This document shows positions 1 to 5,082 of a stretch of 5,082 bases of DNA, one piece after another; positions within the stretch are counted from its first letter, which is position 1; the number at the start of each line of letters is the position of its first letter. The notes below the pieces were generated by a model that had not been told where the DNA came from, searched no databases, and saw only the letters and a list, made by a program, of their open reading frames with translations. Source of the DNA: Methanobacterium sp. PtaU1.Bin242 (GTDB lineage Archaea > Methanobacteriota > Methanobacteria > Methanobacteriales > Methanobacteriaceae); assembly GCA_002067565.1 (NCBI GenBank), contig MVQZ01000150.1, forward strand, positions 1 through 5,082, read 5' to 3'. Position numbers and translations under genes: made by a program.

Positions 1-122
1 ACCAAATCCAAGAAATCTACACACTACAAAATTTCACCTAAAACAGACACCCTGATAAATAATTATTAATTATACGCTTCTAAATTTATATAACCCTAAT
101 ACCTGTTAAATAGAGTTATATG

Positions 123-171
123 GGTTTTAAAATATTTAAAAGAATTTTAAACCTTAAAATAATTATTTTTT
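123..171 (+). terminator. possible terminator-like hairpin with T-run
   Basis: GGTTT (123-127) and AAAAT (129-133) pair with ATTTT (144-148) and AAACC (149-153), giving a 10-bp stem with one bulged base and a 10-nt loop. A run of six T follows at 166-171 inside the palindrome AAAATAATTATTTT (156-169). It could end transcription of a gene to the left on the + strand. Such repeats also arise by chance in very AT-rich DNA, so this is only a candidate. Confidence 0.25.
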
Positions 172-321
172 CCCCTAAACAATGATCAAACTCATTTATT
201 CAATTTTTAGAGGGTTTTTCTTTAGGCATGAAATTTTCTAATTGGACTATTTTTTGTAAATAAAGTTTGTCACGCGGGGAACAACTAAAAATATCAACGG
301 AGAAGAGGTATCCTAAATACC

Positions 322-357
322 CCCCATATTAAAGCTCATAAGGAGTCTTAAATGGGG
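322..357. repeat. imperfect inverted repeat (hairpin)
   Basis: CCCCAT (322-327) pairs with ATGGGG (352-357). The pairing continues inward with single-base bulges through TT/AA, AA/TT and GCTC/GAGT to a 5-nt loop at 338-342, about 14 pairs in all. A smaller hairpin lies directly beside it: GGTAT (307-311) with ATACC (317-321). The pair sits 45-95 bp upstream of the TATA box of the cell-wall gene. It may be a binding site, a structured RNA or part of a terminator; nothing in the sequence decides between these. Confidence 0.4.
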
Positions 358-368
358 AAAAGAGTCGT

Positions 369-381
369 ATAAGTGTCTTAT
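369..381. repeat. short palindrome upstream of a promoter
   Basis: ATAAG-TGT-CTTAT is a perfect 5-bp inverted repeat with a 3-bp centre. Its middle lies about 31 bp upstream of the TATA centre of the next gene, a position where an archaeal regulator could bind. No known operator family is recognised. Confidence 0.25.
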
Positions 382-402
382 TTCGAGAAAAAAATCAAAA
401 GC

Positions 403-410
403 TTTATATA
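403..410 (+). promoter_or_regulatory. TATA-box promoter of the pseudomurein-binding protein gene
   Basis: TTTATATA is a strong archaeal TATA box, preceded by a purine/A-rich stretch (386-400) fitting a TFB recognition element. Transcription would start about 26 bp after its centre, near 433, leaving a leader of about 50 nt before the proposed ATT start at 483. Confidence 0.7.
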
Positions 411-446
411 CTATGCTTATGTGATCATCATTTGTCCAAAATGACT

Positions 447-465
447 CTATGATCTAACTTCATAG
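447..465 (+). promoter_or_regulatory. hairpin in the 5' leader just before the ribosome site
   Basis: CTATGA (447-452) and TCATAG (460-465) are perfect reverse complements around a 7-nt loop, with a possible extra T-G pair at 446/466. The hairpin ends 5 nt before the GGAGG ribosome site. A four-codon reading frame (ATG ACT CTA TGA, 441-452) covers its left arm. It could affect translation of the gene, but a 6-bp AT-rich stem is weak. Confidence 0.35.
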
Positions 466-470
466 GATAC

Positions 471-475
471 GGAGG
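471..475 (+). promoter_or_regulatory. Shine-Dalgarno site that decides the start codon
   Basis: GGAGG is a full match to the archaeal anti-SD core. Seven nt lie between it and the ATT codon at 483, and four nt between it and ATA at 480. In glnA the same motif lies 6 nt before its ATG, so ATT at 483 is the better start. The frame is closed upstream by TGA at 450-452. Confidence 0.7.
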
Positions 476-482
476 CGGTATA

Positions 483-1349
483 ATTAAACGGAATTTAATA
501 GGAATATTAGGAATATTACTAATTTCCTTTATAGCAATATCAGGTTGCTCATTTGCAGCTGATACAAATCAATCAACAATCAATGGAAACATATACACTA
601 ACGCACAGATACAGGATGCTTCAAATCGGGTGAACAGCTTCGTAGATCAGAACAACAGACTACCTAACTACGTAACCATCTCTGGCCACCAAATACCAAT
701 AAACGATTTCCTACCATACTTGGGAGATGACGTTAAGTCCACTGACAATCAGATTAAAACAACAGTTAGTAAAACACCAGTAATAAACGGCGTTACATAT
801 ACACAAATCCAGATAGACGGCGCTACTGATCGAGTGAACAGCTTCATAGATCAGAACAACAGACTACCTAACTACGTAACCATCTCTGGCCACCAAATCG
901 CCATAAGTGATTTCCTAGCGATCGCAGGAGATGATATCAAATCTGTAACTCTAACCAGTGCCGGAACAGGAATTACCAGTCTTGGAAAAGGTAAATTAAA
1001 TGGATTAGAAGGATATGCTGGTTTAGAAACACTGCAAAGTTATATTTACAAAAACTTGAACCACCAATATGGAGCATCAACCACCGCAGCCGGTGTTGAA
1101 AAAACTGGCTTAGGAGATTGTTGGGGTTTATCTGCCTGGACAGCTCAGGTATTACATGATAACGGTTACACCGTTCGTATAGTACAGGGAGCTTCAGTGG
1201 AAGCCAGCAATCATAGATGGGTTCAAGTGCAAGTAAACGGTAAATGGGTAAATTTTGATCCTTCTTTAGTTACCAGGAAGTACTGGTGGGGTCAATCTTA
1301 TTCTGTCACTTGTGCTAGTGTAAGTAGTATCATTGCAACCTATACTTAA
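483..1349 (+). CDS. secreted pseudomurein-binding protein with transglutaminase-like cysteine peptidase domain
   Basis: A predicted extracellular cell-wall protein of 288 aa from a non-canonical ATT start. Residues 1-26 form a signal peptide: K2-R3, a hydrophobic core at 5-19, then either a lipobox-like I-S-G-C (C22) or cleavage near F-A-A (24-26). Two pseudomurein-binding repeats follow, about residues 46-80 and 114-148, both with the core NRLPNYVTISGHQI. Residues 169-274 resemble the transglutaminase-like fold of pseudomurein endoisopeptidases (PeiW/PeiP, MEROPS C71). The likely catalytic triad is C213 (GDCWGLS), H244 (NHRWVQV) and D259 (FDPS). Known relatives cut the peptide cross-links of pseudomurein, so a role in wall turnover or autolysis is inferred; a non-lytic transglutaminase-fold role is possible. 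No ATG occurs in the frame. The first GTG (630) has no good ribosome site and would remove the signal peptide and the front of repeat 1. The gene has its own promoter and terminator. Confidence 0.82.
   Translation: MKRNLIGILGILLISFIAISGCSFAADTNQSTINGNIYTNAQIQDASNRVNSFVDQNNRLPNYVTISGHQIPINDFLPYLGDDVKSTDNQIKTTVSKTPVINGVTYTQIQIDGATDRVNSFIDQNNRLPNYVTISGHQIAISDFLAIAGDDIKSVTLTSAGTGITSLGKGKLNGLEGYAGLETLQSYIYKNLNHQYGASTTAAGVEKTGLGDCWGLSAWTAQVLHDNGYTVRIVQGASVEASNHRWVQVQVNGKWVNFDPSLVTRKYWWGQSYSVTCASVSSIIATYT
626..694 (+). repeat. direct repeat copy 1 (first pseudomurein-binding motif)
   Basis: This 69-bp stretch is repeated at 830-898, a shift of exactly 204 bp (68 codons), with only two differences (629/833 and 642/846). 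Similarity continues more weakly to about 738/942. The identity includes third codon positions, so it is a DNA-level duplication or a gene-conversion tract, not just protein-level conservation. Confidence 0.9.
830..898 (+). repeat. direct repeat copy 2 (second pseudomurein-binding motif)
   Basis: Second copy of the 69-bp repeat at 626-694, 67 of 69 bases identical and in the same reading frame. The 135 bp between the copies encode a linker (about residues 73-116) ending in N-G-V-T-Y-T-Q-I, which resembles N-G-N-I-Y-T-N-A before copy 1, so the duplicated protein unit is longer than the near-identical core. Confidence 0.9.
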
Positions 1350-1371
1350 TATAGGAATATTATCTCTAAAC

Positions 1372-1395
1372 ATCATGCCCAGACCCATGCATGAT
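1372..1395 (+). repeat. inverted repeat in the 3' untranslated region
   Basis: ATCATGC (1372-1378) pairs perfectly with GCATGAT (1389-1395) around a 10-nt loop. It lies 22 nt after the stop of the cell-wall gene and 17 nt before its terminator hairpin, and may protect the 3' end of the mRNA. Confidence 0.4.
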
Positions 1396-1412
1396 AAATG
1401 GAGTAAAAATAA

Positions 1413-1444
1413 GAGGATTAAAAATCCTCCCCTAATCTTTTTTT
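1413..1444 (+). terminator. hairpin plus T-run terminator after the cell-wall gene
   Basis: GAGGATT (1413-1419) and AATCCTC (1423-1429) form a perfect 7-bp stem with a 3-nt A loop. After 8 nt comes a run of seven T (1438-1444). Oligo-T alone can terminate archaeal transcription, so the gene is very probably transcribed alone. Confidence 0.7.
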
Positions 1445-1637
1445 ATGGACAATTAACTTTTAATCCTAATTAACAAGAAAAAGCACATTTATACCCCTAT
1501 AAATTTTTAATTAACAAAATAGTTAATTTACTAAAAGCTATAAAGATTTGAATATGTTTTTTAACTGATCATTTACTCTATTTTTCTAACTTAAACGCAC
1601 TTATATTACATATCATATTTTCCTGTTGAGTTGGATC
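1445..1637. other. AT-rich intergenic spacer upstream of glnA
   Basis: No gene is visible. The heptamer AATTAAC occurs at 1451-1457, 1468-1474 and 1509-1515 and in inverted form (GTTAATT) at 1522-1528; the last two make an inverted repeat with a 6-bp spacer. TATA-like stretches occur (for example 1487-1503), but no reading frame with a ribosome site follows them. Confidence 0.5.
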
Positions 1638-1651
1638 GGAGAGATCATTCC
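1638..1651 (+). promoter_or_regulatory. candidate second NrpR operator, one mismatch
   Basis: GGAG-AGATCA-TTCC differs from the NrpR consensus GGAA-N6-TTCC at one base. It lies upstream of the glnA TATA box, its centre 45 bp from that of the perfect operator at 1683-1696. Paired NrpR operators are known at the nif promoter of Methanococcus maripaludis, so cooperative binding of two NrpR units is plausible but not shown here. Confidence 0.45.
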
Positions 1652-1665
1652 TTTCAATCAAAACA

Positions 1666-1673
1666 TTTATAAG
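1666..1673 (+). promoter_or_regulatory. TATA box of glnA
   Basis: TTTATAAG follows an A-rich stretch (1657-1665) fitting a TFB element. The predicted transcription start is near 1696, giving a leader of about 33 nt with a GGAGG ribosome site at 1719-1723. Confidence 0.75.
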
Positions 1674-1682
1674 CAACCAATA

Positions 1683-1696
1683 GGAAACTTACTTCC
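1683..1696 (+). promoter_or_regulatory. NrpR operator of glnA
   Basis: GGAA-ACTTAC-TTCC is a perfect match to the euryarchaeal NrpR operator GGAA-N6-TTCC. It spans about -13 to +1 relative to the predicted start, where a bound repressor would block RNA polymerase. The gene for NrpR lies immediately downstream of glnA. Confidence 0.85.
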
Positions 1697-1729
1697 GGTG
1701 AATAAAATTTATGTTCATGGAGGTAAATT

Positions 1730-3058
<1,329 letters not shown>

Positions 3059-3066
3059 TCCCCACA

Positions 3067-3097
3067 TTTCTTTTTTTTATTTTGTTTGGTTCTTTTT
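3067..3097 (+). terminator. T-rich terminator after glnA
   Basis: Beginning 8 nt after the glnA stop, a T-rich tract includes an unbroken run of eight T (3071-3078) and a run of five T (3093-3097), without an obvious hairpin. This fits the oligo-T terminators of archaea and suggests glnA is mostly transcribed alone, though read-through into nrpR is possible. Confidence 0.6.
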
Positions 3098-3117
3098 ACG
3101 ATCCTATTAAATAAATA

Positions 3118-3125
3118 TTTAAATA
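3118..3125 (+). promoter_or_regulatory. TATA box of nrpR
   Basis: TTTAAATA is a good methanogen TATA box. The predicted start is near 3148, leaving a leader of about 34 nt with a GGTGA ribosome site (3173-3177) 4 nt before the ATG. No GGAA-N6-TTCC operator occurs between the genes, so autorepression through the usual site is not indicated. Confidence 0.55.
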
Positions 3126-3181
3126 ATTCTTATAATACAGAAACTCACAGGATGATAATTTAATTCTAATTGGGTGAATAA

Positions 3182-4888
3182 ATGCCTCATGAAACTGATC
3201 GTAAAATGATGGAAATTTTAAGGATTCTGGCCGACCGGGAAGAAATCCTAGGTGCAAAAACCATTGCCGAAGAGCTTAGAAAAAAGGGTTATGACTTGGG
3301 TGAAAGAGCTGTAAGGTACCATATGCGCATCCTGGATGAAAAAGGTTTTACAGAAAGAATAGGATATGCTGGAAGAGAAATAACCGAAAAAGGATTGAAA
3401 GAACTGGAAAAAGGACTTATTTACGATCAGGTTGATTTTATTTTTGCTAAATTTGAAGATATGATCTACAAAACCACTCTCAACCCCCAAAAAGCCCAGG
3501 GTGATGTGGTGGTGAATACTTCCACCTTCAAGTACAGTAAAGAAGTATTGAACATAATTAAAGAGGTTTTCAGCAAAGGAATTGCAGTAAGCCCTTTTGT
3601 AAAGATTAGCTATCCTAATTCAGATTCTGAAGAAAACCATGGTTATATAAAGCTTGACACTATCTGCGGGACCACTATAGATGGTATGCTCCAGAAAAAT
3701 GGGATACCGGTTGTACCCCAGTATGGTGGGCTGGTTAAAATCGAAGATTACACCCCCACGAGATTTACGGAGCTTATAGCCTATAAAAAGACATCCATGA
3801 CTCCACTGGAGGCTTTCACTGATCGGGAGATGACCAATGTATTGCAAGTGGTTCGGGAAGGAACTGGTCTGATACCAGCTAATTTCCGTCTGATACCTCA
3901 AAGTGCCAGAAAACTGGCAGTGCAAACCTTCCAGAAAATGAACAAAATAGGTGTTTCTGGGCTGATCAAAATAGGGGAAAGCGGAGAATCTGTCCTCGGA
4001 GTTCCAGTTGATGATGAAATGATAGGAATTGCCGTAATCGGAGGCATATCCCCACTTTGTGCTGCTAAAGAAGCAGGATATAATGTAGATATTAAAATGG
4101 CAGAAAATACCGTTAAATTTTCAGACATGAAACATATAACCACCCATGAATCTATATTAAAACCTGTTAAAAGTGGATCCCACGAGAAAGTTAAGTTTCT
4201 ACTCTCTAAAGCCTGGAATCTAATCTATAAAGTGGATTTTGACTTGGAATCTTTAAAGGGCCAGGTTATTACCAATATATCCTTTGTAAATAAGGAAGAT
4301 CTTGATGAATCCCTGGATTTATTTGGAAAGTTCATGGAATCCAATCCAGAGTACTGTTCCAGTAAATATTATCAAACGGTTCCTGCACCAGATAAAGGCA
4401 AGAAAGGTATATGTACAGTATGTAGTTTAACCATTGACGGTATACTCACCAAAAATGGAATATCTGCAGTTCCCCAGTATGGGGGAATCCTGGAAACCGG
4501 AGGCAAAGAACCACGGTTTATTGAACTAACTGCTTACAGCGGATCTTCTTTAGATCCTCATGAAATATATCTTTCTAAAGGTATGACCTCTGTTTTAGAT
4601 GTTTTTAACGGTAATGGAAGAATACTTGCTAGTTTAAGGGAGATTCCTTACATATCCCGGCCAGATGCATTGGATATTTTAGAAGGGATAAAAGAGGCAG
4701 GATTCTCAGTTCTAAAAGTGGGAAAACCCAGTGAACTTGTTTATAATGCTAAAGTAGAGAGATATCATGCGGGTATTGTGGCTCCTGGAGGATTAAACCC
4801 TGTTGCTGCTATAAGAGAGAAAGGTATTCATGTGGAACCTAAAGCTGTGGAGACCATTATGGATGTCTCCCAGATGGAAGAGTTTTAA
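3182..4888 (+). CDS. nrpR: NrpR, 2-oxoglutarate-responsive nitrogen repressor
   Basis: Transcriptional repressor of nitrogen-assimilation genes in euryarchaea. It binds GGAA-N6-TTCC when nitrogen is sufficient and lets go when 2-oxoglutarate rises. The 568-aa protein has the full layout: a winged helix-turn-helix at about residues 7-75 (likely recognition helix about 40-53) and two homologous NrpR regulatory domains (DUF128), about 107-320 and 360-560. Both domains carry the same signature: C162-G-T-T-I-D-G with K-N-G-I and VPQYGG (178-183) in the first, C414-S-L-T-I-D-G with K-N-G-I and VPQYGG (430-435) in the second, each followed later by a GG-[IL]-[SN]-P motif (287-291, 536-540). Some archaea split these parts between two proteins; here they are fused, as in Methanothermobacter. 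The start is the ATG after GGTGA, and the helix-turn-helix begins within ten residues of it. A perfect operator precedes the neighbouring glnA, a likely direct target. Confidence 0.95.
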   Translation: MPHETDRKMMEILRILADREEILGAKTIAEELRKKGYDLGERAVRYHMRILDEKGFTERIGYAGREITEKGLKELEKGLIYDQVDFIFAKFEDMIYKTTLNPQKAQGDVVVNTSTFKYSKEVLNIIKEVFSKGIAVSPFVKISYPNSDSEENHGYIKLDTICGTTIDGMLQKNGIPVVPQYGGLVKIEDYTPTRFTELIAYKKTSMTPLEAFTDREMTNVLQVVREGTGLIPANFRLIPQSARKLAVQTFQKMNKIGVSGLIKIGESGESVLGVPVDDEMIGIAVIGGISPLCAAKEAGYNVDIKMAENTVKFSDMKHITTHESILKPVKSGSHEKVKFLLSKAWNLIYKVDFDLESLKGQVITNISFVNKEDLDESLDLFGKFMESNPEYCSSKYYQTVPAPDKGKKGICTVCSLTIDGILTKNGISAVPQYGGILETGGKEPRFIELTAYSGSSLDPHEIYLSKGMTSVLDVFNGNGRILASLREIPYISRPDALDILEGIKEAGFSVLKVGKPSELVYNAKVERYHAGIVAPGGLNPVAAIREKGIHVEPKAVETIMDVSQMEEF

Positions 4889-5082
4889 ACATCCCCCTAA
4901 ATTCATCAATACACCAAATCAATTTAATAATTGAGTTTGCATTACTTTTCCGGTTGGATGAAAGGACTTTCTTCAATTATATTTAGAAAATTAAACTACA
5001 AATGTGAATTTTTAATATTAATTTCTACAATTACCATTTTTTTTGACAATTTAAATGAAATAACATTTTCAAAAAAAGCAGA
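4889..5082. other. AT-rich right flank after nrpR
   Basis: No gene is visible in these 194 bp. TCAATT-TAAT-AATTGA (4919-4934) is a perfect 6-bp inverted repeat 30 nt after the nrpR stop. T-rich patches follow, including eight T at 5037-5044, which may end the nrpR transcript. A run of seven A near the right edge (5072-5078) would be a T-run on the other strand and could terminate a convergent gene outside the window. Confidence 0.45.

Larger units (their letters stand above)
1..400. other. AT-rich left flank with no supported gene
   Basis: No convincing coding region is visible. On the + strand two short frames run in from the left edge and stop at 39-41 and 67-69; either could be the last codons of an upstream gene, but about 12-22 codons are too few to judge. 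On the - strand a TATA-like stretch (84-96) followed by an AGGTGA motif could be the start of a divergent gene leaving the window, equally unproven. The stretch holds several inverted repeats (123-153, 307-321, 322-357, 369-381), and a short, less AT-rich patch around 270-360. No tRNA, rRNA or CRISPR pattern was recognised. Confidence 0.6.

Noticed and set aside
498..1362. 12-bp direct repeat ATAGGAATATTA at 498-509 and 1351-1362 flanking the cell-wall gene, plus tandem GGAATATTA at 501-518
   Set aside because: The tandem pair encodes Gly-Ile-Leu twice in the signal peptide, and a further short AT-rich match after the stop is plausibly chance. No target duplication or mobile-element gene supports insertion.
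1480..1563. Possible small RNA in the spacer (TATA-like sequence near 1487-1503, T-run at 1558-1563)
   Set aside because: No stable stem and no conserved motif is visible, and TATA-like and T-rich stretches are expected in DNA this AT-rich.
4960..4971. GAAAG-GA-CTTTC palindrome downstream of nrpR
   Set aside because: Short, does not extend, and is not placed next to a recognisable promoter or T-run.

Overview
The window looks like chromosomal DNA from a methanogenic archaeon of the order Methanobacteriales, probably a mesophilic Methanobacterium-like organism. Four things point there: AT-rich DNA with archaeal TATA-box promoters and GGAGG-type ribosome sites; a secreted protein carrying pseudomurein-binding repeats, whose ligand is the cell wall found in Methanobacteriales and Methanopyrus; a methanogen-type glutamine synthetase; and a full-length NrpR repressor with two effector domains. 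The order glnA then nrpR is, to my recollection, also found in Methanothermobacter thermautotrophicus (MTH1570/MTH1569).

Layout. Positions 1-400 hold no gene I can support, only an AT-rich flank with several inverted repeats. A promoter at about 403 drives a secreted protein (483-1349) with a signal peptide, two pseudomurein-binding repeats and a transglutaminase-like Cys-His-Asp domain. This gene has no ATG; the best start is an ATT codon. A hairpin plus T-run terminator follows at 1413-1444, then about 190 bp of AT-rich DNA. Next comes glnA (1730-3058) behind a promoter that carries a perfect NrpR operator (GGAA-N6-TTCC) over the predicted transcription start, with a second, one-mismatch copy upstream of the TATA box. 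A T-rich terminator separates it from nrpR (3182-4888), which has its own TATA box. The last 194 bp are AT-rich and hold no recognisable gene.

How the genes work together. glnA and nrpR form a compact nitrogen-control unit: NrpR represses glnA when nitrogen is plentiful, and 2-oxoglutarate, the signal of nitrogen shortage, releases it. The glutamine synthetase also shows residues suggesting direct 2-oxoglutarate control and no glutamine feedback of the Bacillus type, so the same metabolite may act on both gene and enzyme. The cell-wall gene upstream has its own promoter and terminator and is probably unrelated in function.

I did not find a clearly new multi-gene system. The points most worth checking are the ATT start, the near-identical internal DNA repeat, the paired operators at glnA, and the regulatory residues of the glutamine synthetase.
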